Assembly (NCBI GenBank): GCA_024684955.1 | Contig: JAIKWH010000034.1 | Span: forward strand, 1 to 63,230 | Source of the DNA: Pseudobutyrivibrio sp. | Lineage (GTDB): Bacteria; Bacillota; Clostridia; Lachnospirales; Lachnospiraceae | Length of the DNA: 63,230 bases | Direction: 5' to 3' | Program-made: the position numbers and the translations under genes | Shown here: piece after piece, positions 19,876-28,410 of the stretch | Numbering within the stretch: position 1 is the stretch's first letter | Layout of the letters: each line of letters begins with the position of its first letter | The notes under the pieces: model-generated | The model's database searches: none | The model's input: the letters and a program-made list of their open reading frames with translations, nothing else | Told to the model about the DNA's origin: nothing

Positions 19876-21204
19876 ATGTTTACTATTCAATCGGCTCACG
19901 TGACTTTTCTTATTTGGGGTGCAATATTCTGCCTGGTTGCTGGAATCATCATTCTCAACATGAAGGGCACAGAGCGCAAGAAAAAGTTTTTCCTAGCCAT
20001 GTTAGAATTTTCGGTAGCATGGCTCTTATTTAATGACACCTTGGCTTGGTTATATAGGGGTGCCCAAGGCAACTTTGCCTATTTCATAGTTAGATTTTCC
20101 AATTTCTGGACCTTCTTTACATCAGATCTTTTGGCCTTGTTTTTTAATTCATATATTATCAGTTATATTTTCCCAGGCTCTGCCTTAATCAGCGACATGA
20201 TTAATGGGAGAAGTGTAGGCAGGAGTAAGATGCCACGACGTGCATATATGGCATTTGCGATATCTGTCATCGGAATGATGCTAGTCATTGTTTCCCAATA
20301 CACCAACCTCTATTATTACATTGATGAGAATAATATTTACCATAGGACAGACCTCTTTCCTATTAGTATGTTTTTTGGAATAGCACCTCTTTTGCTTGAT
20401 TTAACCCTGCTGCTTAAATACAGGCTGCGACTGAGGAAAGATCTGTTTAGGGCCTTGATTTTTTACATAGTAACTCCTCTGGCTGCAGGAATTATTGCCA
20501 TATTTGTTTACGGTATTTCTTGGATAAACATCGCTGTGGCTGTAGCAGCAGTTTATCTTTTTATAGTGGTATTAAAGGAACATGACATGGTTATGGCAGA
20601 CATGAGGACAGCCATATTAGTTTCCCAAATAAAGCCACAATTCCTTTACAACACAATAGAGAGCATCCAAAAGGATTGCTATCACAAACCAGAAAAGGCC
20701 TCTAGGTATCTGGGCACTTTTGCAGTATACCTACGAGGGAGCCTGGACGTGTTAGGCTCCAAAGACTGTGTATCTTTTGCTCACGAATGGAATCACACAC
20801 AAAACTATATAGAACTGGAAAAATACAGAAATGGTGAAAAACTGATTTTTGATATAAACATTCAGGCTACCCATTTTAATTTGCCGGCCCTAACATTACA
20901 GCCCCTCATCGAAAATGCCATCAGCCATGGACTATTGCCAAAGGAAGAAGGGGGCAAAGTATCCATCAAAACCTATAGAGACAATGGTTATGTTTTTATT
21001 GAGGTAGAGGATGATGGAGTAGGATTCGACTTTGAAAACTATGAGGGTATAAACAGGGACAACGGAGCCTTTAATTCCTCCATCGGACTAAACAATGTGA
21101 AAAGCCGTCTAATCGAAATGTGCTCAGGCACCCTGACCATCAAATCTAGGCCTGGTCATGGCACCCGAGCTATCGTCAAAATCCCCGACAAGGGGGTAGA
21201 CTGA
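19876..21204 (+). CDS. LytS/YesM-type membrane histidine-kinase-like protein with degenerate H-box
   Basis: A 442-residue protein. An N-terminal half of about seven membrane segments is followed by a His_kinase (PF06580-like) region and a HATPase domain with NAISHGLLPKE (N-box, near 355), VEDDGVGFDF and GLNNVKSRL. The normal phospho-acceptor motif of this family is QIxPHFxxN; here it reads QIKPQFLYN with the His replaced by Gln at about residue 255 (codon CAA, 20638-20640). Phosphotransfer by the usual His is therefore not expected, though ATP binding may persist. No response regulator lies beside it. The stop codon is the edge of the giant palindrome. Confidence 0.85.
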   Translation: MFTIQSAHVTFLIWGAIFCLVAGIIILNMKGTERKKKFFLAMLEFSVAWLLFNDTLAWLYRGAQGNFAYFIVRFSNFWTFFTSDLLALFFNSYIISYIFPGSALISDMINGRSVGRSKMPRRAYMAFAISVIGMMLVIVSQYTNLYYYIDENNIYHRTDLFPISMFFGIAPLLLDLTLLLKYRLRLRKDLFRALIFYIVTPLAAGIIAIFVYGISWINIAVAVAAVYLFIVVLKEHDMVMADMRTAILVSQIKPQFLYNTIESIQKDCYHKPEKASRYLGTFAVYLRGSLDVLGSKDCVSFAHEWNHTQNYIELEKYRNGEKLIFDINIQATHFNLPALTLQPLIENAISHGLLPKEEGGKVSIKTYRDNGYVFIEVEDDGVGFDFENYEGINRDNGAFNSSIGLNNVKSRLIEMCSGTLTIKSRPGHGTRAIVKIPDKGVD

Positions 21205-21836
21205 TTTAAAACTTACTATTCACTTTCTTGGTAAAGTAGCCAATGCCCGCCCCGCCCAGGCCCCAGCAGCTATAGCCCGCAATTTCGCGAGGATTTAGAT
21301 TATCTTGGTGCCAAAAGTGGAGCATTAAGCGCGTGTACTTTTGCTGGTTTTGCAATTCTAGGGTAATGTATATGGGGCACAGACATTTAAAATGTTAATA
21401 ATAATCTCCCATGGACCCTTAAGTATAATTGCGCTCATACTCCATTCACTAAGAAAAATTAAGAAGCAGGTTTTGCATATATAAGTACCGTGGCACATTC
21501 AGCGTCGTGCTTCAGGTACCACTTGCGCCGCCGTCCTAGCGGCGCATACTTATATATGAAAAAACCTGCTTCATATTTTTCTAAGTTCATTCCCAATGTC
21601 GCTACAATTATACTTAAGGGCCCACGGGAGACTATTACATGAGATAGTGTATGTCTGTGCTCCATAAACTTTAGCCTAGAATTGCAAAGAATCAAAAGAA
21701 CACGCGCAATAAAAAATGCGACACTTGGCACCTAGATAATCTTAATCTGAATGCGAAGCGGGCTATAGCTGCTGGGGGCCTGGGCGGGGCGGGCATTGGC
21801 ATATTAAATGAGGCTTGTGAATAGTAAGTTTTAAAT
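21204..21836. repeat. 633-bp near-complete palindrome (giant inverted repeat)
   Basis: The whole interval is an imperfect inverted repeat centred near 21520. The outer 19-20 bp are perfect (from 21204 and to 21836). The next block, about 41 bp of GC-rich sequence from about 21239 paired with about 21757-21797, has a single one-base indel. Further paired blocks include AGATTATCTTGGTGCCAA (one mismatch), GCGCGTGT, TTGCAATTCTAGG, GCACAGACAT, CCCTTAAGTATAATTG and GAAGCAGGTTTT. The tip stem is CATATATAAGTA (21476-21487) with TACTTATATATG (21547-21558), enclosing a second hairpin TGCGCCGC/GCGGCGCA (21524-21546). It fills almost all of the 699-base gap between two genes. No convincing gene is inside. 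Confidence 0.9.
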
Positions 21837-21903
21837 TTTGATTATCCTTTAATTCTCTAGGGAAATTTATTACAATTGATATGTTTGATATAGGAGAGAA
21901 TAA

Positions 21904-23817
21904 ATGCAATTTCAATTACGATTTGATTCATTAGGGAATTATAAAAATAATATTTATAGGGAGTTTTTGCTGACGAATGGTCTGGGTGGCTATGCTTCCT
22001 CCACTATTATCGGTGCCCACAACAGGCTGAGCCAGGGATATTTGGTGGCAAACCTTTCGGGGGCGAGGGTGATGACTCTTTCAAAAACCAACGAGAGGCT
22101 GGTCAGCGGCAGCCGTATTTATGATCTGACTACAGCCCAGCACAGGGGGCCATATTCCAGCGAATTTAATCAGGGCAATATGCACCAGCAGTCCTTTACA
22201 TACGACGGGACCGCTAGTTTTGAATATCAGGCAGGGGACATGTTTCTCACCAAGACCCTGTCTTTAGTACAGGGCAAAAACCAACTGATGATTTCTTATA
22301 CCCTGGAAAACAAGGGGGCTGAGGCGGGAGTTATTATTACGCCTGTGGTAAATTATAGGGACGTGGACCAGGCCATGACTATCGAGGACCTAAAAAAGGA
22401 ATTGCCTATAGAGGCTTTTTCTCATATGGAAAAAGATGGTATGTGCGGATTCACCTACAGCCCAAAGTCTAATGAGAATGTCCGTATCTCGGTGCTGGCT
22501 GCGGGAGTTGGCATAGCAAAGCGCAATAATATATATGATGAAAATATGGAACTGCAGGTGGAATTGGACCAGGGCAACAAGGGACTAGACTGCCATTTAA
22601 TGCCTTATGATTTTGTGCTTTCTGCAGGAGAGGATAGTGTGGCGACAGCCTCCTTTGTAATCACTGTAGAGGAAAAGACGGGAGGGGATTTTGAGGCCCT
22701 GCCTCTGGTGGAGTTGGACACCGCCTTTGACATGGAGGAGGAAAACCAAAGCAGGCTAGAGGAGATAATAGATCAGGCAGGGCTGGATCCAGAGGATGAA
22801 TTGCTAAAGACACTGCTTGTGGCAGGAGACCAGTTTGTAATTTTGGACCAGGGAGTAGAAACTATTATTTCCTCCTATCAAAAGGGGCAGATTAGCACTA
22901 GGGAGGCAATGCTTTCCCTGCCTGGTATTCTCCTAAAAACACATAGATATGATCTGGCAGGCCAGGTTTTAAAAGCCTTTACCAAATATGTAAAAGATGG
23001 AATGCTGCCTTCTGGATTTGAGGGCAACAAGCCTATATATTCTTCTGTGGATGCATCCCTTTGGTACTTTTATGGAGTGTATTCATACCTAAATTCTCGC
23101 GAGGAGGACAGTGCCTGGGAATTTGTGGAGGAGGAAATATATCCTAGCCTTTTGGAGATAATGTCCGCATATAGAAAGGGCACCAGGCTAGGAATTGGTA
23201 TGGATGATGATGCCCTGATGAAATACCAGAACCCTCAGACCATAAATATAGAGGACGCAGATTCCAACATCAAAAAGGCCCTGACCAACATACTGTGGTA
23301 CAATGCCCTCATGTCTATGGAGGCCATCAGCCGAGGCATAGCAAAGAGGACCCACAACAAGCCAGAAAATTTTTTGGCCTACGCCGGTGGCTGCAGCCAG
23401 TTGGCAGTGTGGGTAAAGGAGTCCTTTAATTCTGAGTTTTGGAACCAGGAAAAGTCCATGTTCTACAGGGCAATCGCCGGAGAGGAAAAGGATGAGGAGA
23501 TAGATTTGACTCAGATTTTTGTCTGTTTCCTCCCATTTAGTCTGGTGGAGGACGAAAGGAGAAAAGCCATCCTGGATTTGGCAGCCTCCCATGTAGATGA
23601 ATTTTCCCACAGCCTCTTGGGCGCCTATGTCATAGCTCTCATGTCTAAAGATGCAGATGATGAAACTAAAGAATATGCTAGGTCCCTTATGGCAAATCTG
23701 GAGGCCGCTCTGGTAAAGGGCTGCGTAGGCCAGTTGCAAGAAAGTGATGGCCTAAAATATGTGGCAGAGGCCACAGCGGTAGGGCTCATGATTGAGGCCC
23801 ATATGGCTTGTAAATAA
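21904..23817 (+). CDS. Glycogen-debranching enzyme family protein (amylo-alpha-1,6-glucosidase type)
   Basis: A 637-residue protein of the GDE family. The N-terminal beta-rich domain opens with FLLTNGLGGYASSTIIGAHNRLSQGYLVA, a family signature. The C-terminal (alpha/alpha)6 barrel includes SVDASLWYFYGVY near 378, whose Asp is a probable catalytic residue, plus LPGILLKT and SGFEGNKP. The expected role is hydrolysis of alpha-1,6 branches of glycogen or related glucans in the cytoplasm. AGGAGAGA precedes the ATG. It ends at a hairpin shared with the convergent membrane-protein gene. Bacterial relatives also act on other alpha-glucans, so the substrate is inferred. Confidence 0.85.
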   Translation: MQFQLRFDSLGNYKNNIYREFLLTNGLGGYASSTIIGAHNRLSQGYLVANLSGARVMTLSKTNERLVSGSRIYDLTTAQHRGPYSSEFNQGNMHQQSFTYDGTASFEYQAGDMFLTKTLSLVQGKNQLMISYTLENKGAEAGVIITPVVNYRDVDQAMTIEDLKKELPIEAFSHMEKDGMCGFTYSPKSNENVRISVLAAGVGIAKRNNIYDENMELQVELDQGNKGLDCHLMPYDFVLSAGEDSVATASFVITVEEKTGGDFEALPLVELDTAFDMEEENQSRLEEIIDQAGLDPEDELLKTLLVAGDQFVILDQGVETIISSYQKGQISTREAMLSLPGILLKTHRYDLAGQVLKAFTKYVKDGMLPSGFEGNKPIYSSVDASLWYFYGVYSYLNSREEDSAWEFVEEEIYPSLLEIMSAYRKGTRLGIGMDDDALMKYQNPQTINIEDADSNIKKALTNILWYNALMSMEAISRGIAKRTHNKPENFLAYAGGCSQLAVWVKESFNSEFWNQEKSMFYRAIAGEEKDEEIDLTQIFVCFLPFSLVEDERRKAILDLAASHVDEFSHSLLGAYVIALMSKDADDETKEYARSLMANLEAALVKGCVGQLQESDGLKYVAEATAVGLMIEAHMACK

Positions 23818-23835
23818 ATAGTTGATTACTAAAAT

Positions 23836-23864
23836 TAAAGCCCCTGGTTGACCCAGAGGCTTTA
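23836..23864. terminator. Bidirectional terminator between convergent genes
   Basis: TAAAGCC pairs with GGCTTTA, then after one mismatch CTGG pairs with CCAG, around a small loop. A-rich sequence on one side and T-rich on the other let it serve both the debranching-enzyme gene and the minus-strand membrane-protein gene, whose stop lies right beside it. Confidence 0.7.
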
Positions 23865-23865
23865 A

Positions 23866-24636
23866 TTACTTATAACGTTTTTGTTTTATTTTTGCTCTAA
23901 TTACTTTTACCAGTTTGATTATTATCAATTCTAAAATGATAAGGACATGGGCAATCCACAGGGATACTACCACCCCGTTTTTCTTGAGCAGGTATTGGGT
24001 CCCAAATCCATAGGCTGCCAAAAGCCCGGTGGTGGCCAGGATAAAGGTCAGAGTATTCAGGGCCTTGCCCAGGTTTTTCATGACCTTCACAAAGTCCGTA
24101 AAGGTGGCGTCGAAGTAGACAAACCGGCCCACAATCATAATCAAAAAGTAGGTGATTATGCTGTCATAGTTGTTGTCCTCATAAATGAATTTGATGTAGG
24201 CAAAAACTATGAGCATGTATATGAGGGCTGCAAGTCTCAGGGCGTTTTTGTGGTCAGGCGACAAATTTCTGATAGGTATTACAAAGTGGTCCATCAAATC
24301 CACCATTAGGATTGATATTACCAAAAATCCCAATAGCAGGAAGTCGTCATACTGGTCCCAAAAGATGTAAAAACTATTTGAAAAATGGAAATACCTAAAG
24401 GATATTAAAAAGTAAAGCCCTGTAAAAAATAGGATGGAGGTGGAGGAGAATAGCAACTCCTCGTATTTCTCCAGTTCAAATTCCATGCGGTCATGGCTTT
24501 TTGAATTAGAGTGAATGTCCCCAGTCATCCATTTCATAGCCAGGTATACTATGCCAAGTACCAAGGTGGAGTACAGCAAAAACCAGAGGAAGTCTGGCAT
24601 TGCAAAATAGTGGTTTATATAATCTTTAAATGTCAT
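23866..24636 (-). CDS. Unrecognised polytopic membrane protein
   Basis: A 256-residue protein with about seven hydrophobic segments and a basic C-terminus (KVIRAKIKQKRYK). The ATG at 24636 is preferred over an upstream in-frame ATG because GAAAGGA lies at the right distance and the protein then starts MTFKDYINHYFAMPDFLWF with a membrane segment soon after. An acidic soluble patch (EFELEKYEELL) follows the first segment. I recognise no family. It is divergent from the deaminase-like gene and shares a 160-base promoter gap with it. Confidence 0.7.
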   Translation of the reverse strand: MTFKDYINHYFAMPDFLWFLLYSTLVLGIVYLAMKWMTGDIHSNSKSHDRMEFELEKYEELLFSSTSILFFTGLYFLISFRYFHFSNSFYIFWDQYDDFLLLGFLVISILMVDLMDHFVIPIRNLSPDHKNALRLAALIYMLIVFAYIKFIYEDNNYDSIITYFLIMIVGRFVYFDATFTDFVKVMKNLGKALNTLTFILATTGLLAAYGFGTQYLLKKNGVVVSLWIAHVLIILELIIIKLVKVIRAKIKQKRYK

Positions 24637-24796
24637 GTCTTGTCCTTTCTTTTTAGAACTACATTCTAGCACCCTGTGGAATCAAAGGCAAAAGGGATGA
24701 GAGAGAATTAAATACAAGTGCCTAGATTTCCTTGAAAGAATAAGATATTTTGACTACAATAAGTGCCAAGAACAAGAAATACTATAGGTGATAAAT

Positions 24797-27253
24797 ATGT
24801 CATATTTTGGAAAATTTTATTTGGACAAGGAAAAAGATATAGTCATTAATCTATACATGGATGGCAATGACATGTCCTATGTCCTGCAAACTCCATATCA
24901 TGAGACAGGAAATTTGATTACAAACCTGGCTGTTCTTTGCGACCTTCCTATTTCTTTTGACGAGAATAATCTCAAGGTGATAAAGGGCCAGATTCCCTGC
25001 TACATTGACGACAGAAACCGCAGTGTCTATGTCCTTAGACTGGGCAGCACCAAGGTGGCAAATATCTATCCTGATGGCACCATCGAAAGAAAGGCCTCAA
25101 TCCCTGCCATTTCCAAAATTCTCATGAGCCAGACCAAGGATTACAAACTGGACTTTAAGCAGACTCTGGTAAAAACTTACATTCTAAATGACTGCAAATT
25201 TAGGACTGATTTGCACACTCATATGAATGCAAACCTAGACCCAGATGTTCTCATCGCCCTTGGTATTAACAGGCAGATTCTCTATCCAAATTATTACATT
25301 AAAAAATTGGGCCTTAGGGTTAGTGATGAGCAAAAGGCCTACCTAGCCAGCCAGCGGAAAAAGGTGGCAAAGGAATTTAAAGATTCTCCACTTACAGGCA
25401 AGTATCTTGATAGAAAAATCGACGACAAGACCTATATAAATTTTGCAGATTTTATTTTAAATAACATAGAAAACGCAGCCTACAATATCCCTAAAATAAG
25501 GGCCAGTCTATCTATTATGAAAGACGGCCAGGCTGTATTTACTAACCTGGAAAAGGTTTACCTCTACAGGTACGTCTTTGCAAAGGGTATCGAAAGCAAG
25601 GAGAGGATTAGTCTAAAGAATGTTAGCCGCATCCCTGATGGGGACATTTGCAGATATTTGAATCAGATGATTTCAGATTCAACTAGCCTAGCCTACAAGA
25701 ATAATACCTTGTATCAGGACACCCTCCTTTGGATTGCCAGGACATACCAAAGCAAGGGCATACGATATGCAGAGATTTCTGATACTACCCTTGTAAAACC
25801 TGATGGGGCACCAGCTATGCTGGCCCAGGTCCACGAGATTATGCCAAAGATAATGGAGGAGACTGGGGTTGTCCTTAGATTTTTGGCGGCAATCCGCCGT
25901 ATTCCTCTCACCATTGTCCGCGACCAGGTAGGCAAGGCAGATTATGCCAGGGAGAATTTGCAGGTTCTCAAGGCTGTGGCTGTGGACCCATATGTGGCAG
26001 GTTCCGACATTATCGGAGAGGAAATAAATGATATCCGAGAATTGGAACCAGTCATCAAGGAGATTGTAAACATCGCAGCCTCTGACCCATCATATGTTAT
26101 CAGGGTTCACGCTGGTGAGAATGATAGCCTTAGGGACAATGTGGAGAATTCTATCAAATGTGTCAAAGAGTCCTTAAAGCCAAACCAGCCTATGCCAAAT
26201 ATGAGGGTGGGCCATGGACTTTATACAGCAAATCTTAATTCTGAAAAGGGAAAGAGACTAATTGCTGAGATAAAGAATTCTGGAGTGGTTTTAGAATTCC
26301 AGATTTCTTCCAATGTGAGATTAAACAACCTTAGTGATTTAAATAACCATCCTCTTAAAAAGTATCTGAAAGAAGGAGTTCTCTGTGTGCAGGGTACTGA
26401 TGGAGGAGCCCTTTATGGTACAGATTCCATCGATGAGGAACTGTCTTTGGAGAAGTTATTAAACCTGTCCCACTCTGACCTTGTAAAGATGCACAAGGCT
26501 GAGGAGGTAGTTGAAAAGGCAGGCATGGAAGGCTTTAGGAAAAAGCAAAAGAATTTCTGCAGGCTGCTAAAGGATGGAGAGGTCAAAGACTTTTTCGCAA
26601 GGAGAATAGAGAAGGAGACTGTTACTTCTCAGGCCTTGCTTTCCCCTCTTGCAGGCTTAGACAGTGCAGAAGCCTTAGGCCAGCAGGTGGAGCCACTGCC
26701 TGCTGACAAGATACCATTTGTTATAGCTGGTGGCAGTTTCAACTCAGACAAGAGGACTACCTCTATGAGAGAGGACACTTGCAAACTCTTAGATGGGATT
26801 CTTAAAAATTTGGATGCCAAAAAGTATTTCCTTGTGATTGGCCACAAAATTTCTGGATACGAAAAATATGTCCTGGAGAAAAATGCAGGCAAGTTTGAAG
26901 TCTATGCTTATGTTCCATCTTTGATTTCTCAGTCAGAATATCAGAGAATCAAAAAGTCAAAACTTAAGGTGAGAATTGCAATTGAGCCTACCGGCATGGG
27001 AACTTACAAGAGTTATGCCTACGAAATCTTTAAGAGGAGGTCATCTGTCCTTCTTGCCTTAGATGGAAATTCTGCCGGAGCCAACATGATTCAGGAGGCC
27101 AAAAATTCCAGGGGCAATTGCAGAATCTATGTCAGCAGCCACTGCAGACAGTTGGCTCAAAAAGCAAAATCCCTAGAGGGCTATGTAACCATATTCAAGG
27201 ATGAAGACTTCAAGGCCAACGCATTGATCAAGGATGTGGAGAAGAAAATCTAG
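24797..27253 (+). CDS. Adenosine-deaminase-like amidohydrolase with C-terminal SLOG/Rossmann-like domain
   Basis: An 818-residue protein in three parts. Residues 1-130 are beta-rich and unrecognised. Residues about 135-600 carry the adenosine/AMP deaminase metal set: DLHTHMNAN (HxH, about 140-142), HAGEND (about 438, with the catalytic Glu), RVGHGLYT (His about 473) and GTDGGALYGTD (Asp about 535). In classic deaminases the last motif is TDDP; here the second Asp is Gly, so the substrate pocket differs. Residues about 640-818 look like a nucleotide-binding Rossmann/SLOG fold (VIAGGSFNSD, FLVIGHKISGYEKY, LALDGNSAGANMIQEAK). The ATG at 24797 follows AGGTGA. The architecture suggests a nucleotide-metabolising or defence role, which is inference only. 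Confidence 0.75.
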   Translation: MSYFGKFYLDKEKDIVINLYMDGNDMSYVLQTPYHETGNLITNLAVLCDLPISFDENNLKVIKGQIPCYIDDRNRSVYVLRLGSTKVANIYPDGTIERKASIPAISKILMSQTKDYKLDFKQTLVKTYILNDCKFRTDLHTHMNANLDPDVLIALGINRQILYPNYYIKKLGLRVSDEQKAYLASQRKKVAKEFKDSPLTGKYLDRKIDDKTYINFADFILNNIENAAYNIPKIRASLSIMKDGQAVFTNLEKVYLYRYVFAKGIESKERISLKNVSRIPDGDICRYLNQMISDSTSLAYKNNTLYQDTLLWIARTYQSKGIRYAEISDTTLVKPDGAPAMLAQVHEIMPKIMEETGVVLRFLAAIRRIPLTIVRDQVGKADYARENLQVLKAVAVDPYVAGSDIIGEEINDIRELEPVIKEIVNIAASDPSYVIRVHAGENDSLRDNVENSIKCVKESLKPNQPMPNMRVGHGLYTANLNSEKGKRLIAEIKNSGVVLEFQISSNVRLNNLSDLNNHPLKKYLKEGVLCVQGTDGGALYGTDSIDEELSLEKLLNLSHSDLVKMHKAEEVVEKAGMEGFRKKQKNFCRLLKDGEVKDFFARRIEKETVTSQALLSPLAGLDSAEALGQQVEPLPADKIPFVIAGGSFNSDKRTTSMREDTCKLLDGILKNLDAKKYFLVIGHKISGYEKYVLEKNAGKFEVYAYVPSLISQSEYQRIKKSKLKVRIAIEPTGMGTYKSYAYEIFKRRSSVLLALDGNSAGANMIQEAKNSRGNCRIYVSSHCRQLAQKAKSLEGYVTIFKDEDFKANALIKDVEKKI

Positions 27254-28368
27254 GTTCTAAAGATTGAGGAAATTTTTTCCTTGATTGTGGAGGTGCCGCT
27301 GCCAATTAGTTTGCTGACTACCTCATTGATAATCTTTTGGTCTTCTTTTGACAGTTTACCCATGGCCTTAAATATCTCAGACAATTTTTTGAGGGAATCC
27401 TTAGAGAATTCGTCTGTAGTCTTTGCGCCGCTGGCATATATTATATTGAAGACCAGGTCAACAAAGGTCTTTCTCTTTTCCTCAGGCAGGTCAGTGAGCC
27501 AGTCGGTGATAGTTTTATCGATTGCCTTGCTGTCCTTTGAGGTGGTGTCCGCCAACACAAACTTGTTGCCAAGTACCTGCCATGTGGCTGGGTCGTGGGC
27601 GTTTAGTCCAGTTGCATTGCATTTCACCACATTGTGCTTTAACTTATTCATCAGCAGCAGTCCCACAACAGAATCTGTTGGGATATTGCTTTCTACTCGC
27701 CTTAGGATGCATCGGTATCCTTGAGAGTTCATAACATTCTTCTTAAATCCAGGACCATCATTGGAGTATACTTTCTTGATTTTAACCTGAATATTAGGTT
27801 GGCAAAAAGCTGAAGCGTAAATGGCAAAATTGCCTCCCTTGGAATGTCCACCTACTCGGATTTTTTTGGTGGTAGAGGCCAGAATTTGGTTTAGGTATTT
27901 TTTTGCTTTAATCTGTCCGGCGGTGTGGGCAAGGAATGACATATTAAAATCTTCCTGCCATCCAACTAAGGTATTGTCAGTACCTCTAAAGGCTATAAAC
28001 CAAGAATCATCATCAAGGTAAAAGGCAGCCGCAGCAAATTGGGACATAGATTCATTATCTATTTCATTTCTGTAGGCCGCGATTTTCATATTTTTATATC
28101 TGGCGCAGGTTGCCATTTTCTCCATCAAAAGTGGAGCCACCTTGGTGGTGGATATTCTCTTTGCCAGTTCTTCCTTGCTGGTCCTTGCAAAGTAAGCCTT
28201 GCAGGCATCCCCAATGCTTATCTTATCTCTGAGGCCTTTCTCTGGCACAATCCCATCAAAATCCGTATAAATCAATTCCGAGAGAATTAAATTATCAACT
28301 GAATTAAAAGGGTCTACAGAGAATGGAATATCCCCCCGCCAATCCAAATAGTCAAATATATTTCCCAT
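27250..28368 (-). CDS. Mbeg1-like (DUF2974) alpha/beta-hydrolase, lipase-fold protein
   Basis: A 372-residue protein with lipase-type motifs: AFRGTDNTLVGWQEDFNM (oxyanion region, about 128) and the nucleophile elbow VGGHSKGGNFA (about 190) with Ser in G-x-S-x-G. The ATG at 28368 is chosen because it gives MGNIFDYLDWRGDIPF, the conserved start of the family, and AAGGA lies upstream. The C-terminal 100 residues are helical (KTFVDLVFNII...). Substrates of these bacterial proteins are unknown. Its stop codon overlaps that of the deaminase-like gene by four bases, and its upstream region holds the five 41-bp repeats. Confidence 0.8.
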   Translation of the reverse strand: MGNIFDYLDWRGDIPFSVDPFNSVDNLILSELIYTDFDGIVPEKGLRDKISIGDACKAYFARTSKEELAKRISTTKVAPLLMEKMATCARYKNMKIAAYRNEIDNESMSQFAAAAFYLDDDSWFIAFRGTDNTLVGWQEDFNMSFLAHTAGQIKAKKYLNQILASTTKKIRVGGHSKGGNFAIYASAFCQPNIQVKIKKVYSNDGPGFKKNVMNSQGYRCILRRVESNIPTDSVVGLLLMNKLKHNVVKCNATGLNAHDPATWQVLGNKFVLADTTSKDSKAIDKTITDWLTDLPEEKRKTFVDLVFNIIYASGAKTTDEFSKDSLKKLSEIFKAMGKLSKEDQKIINEVVSKLIGSGTSTIKEKISSIFRT

Positions 28369-28410
28369 AACCGTGTCCTTTCTCAATGTAATCACATTAA
28401 TATTACTGGA

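Noticed and set aside
21459-21731. 90-codon minus-strand ORF across the palindrome tip
   Set aside because: It spans both palindrome arms, so its sequence is forced by the repeat. It has no ribosome binding site and no recognisable protein features.
21204-21836. Insertion sequence
   Set aside because: No transposase frame, no clear target-site duplication at the ends, and the repeat is continuous through the centre instead of being terminal only.
27281-27724. 147-codon plus-strand ORF opposite the lipase-fold gene
   Set aside because: It is a shadow of the minus-strand coding sequence with no family features. The minus frame has clear GHSKGG and AFRGTD motifs.
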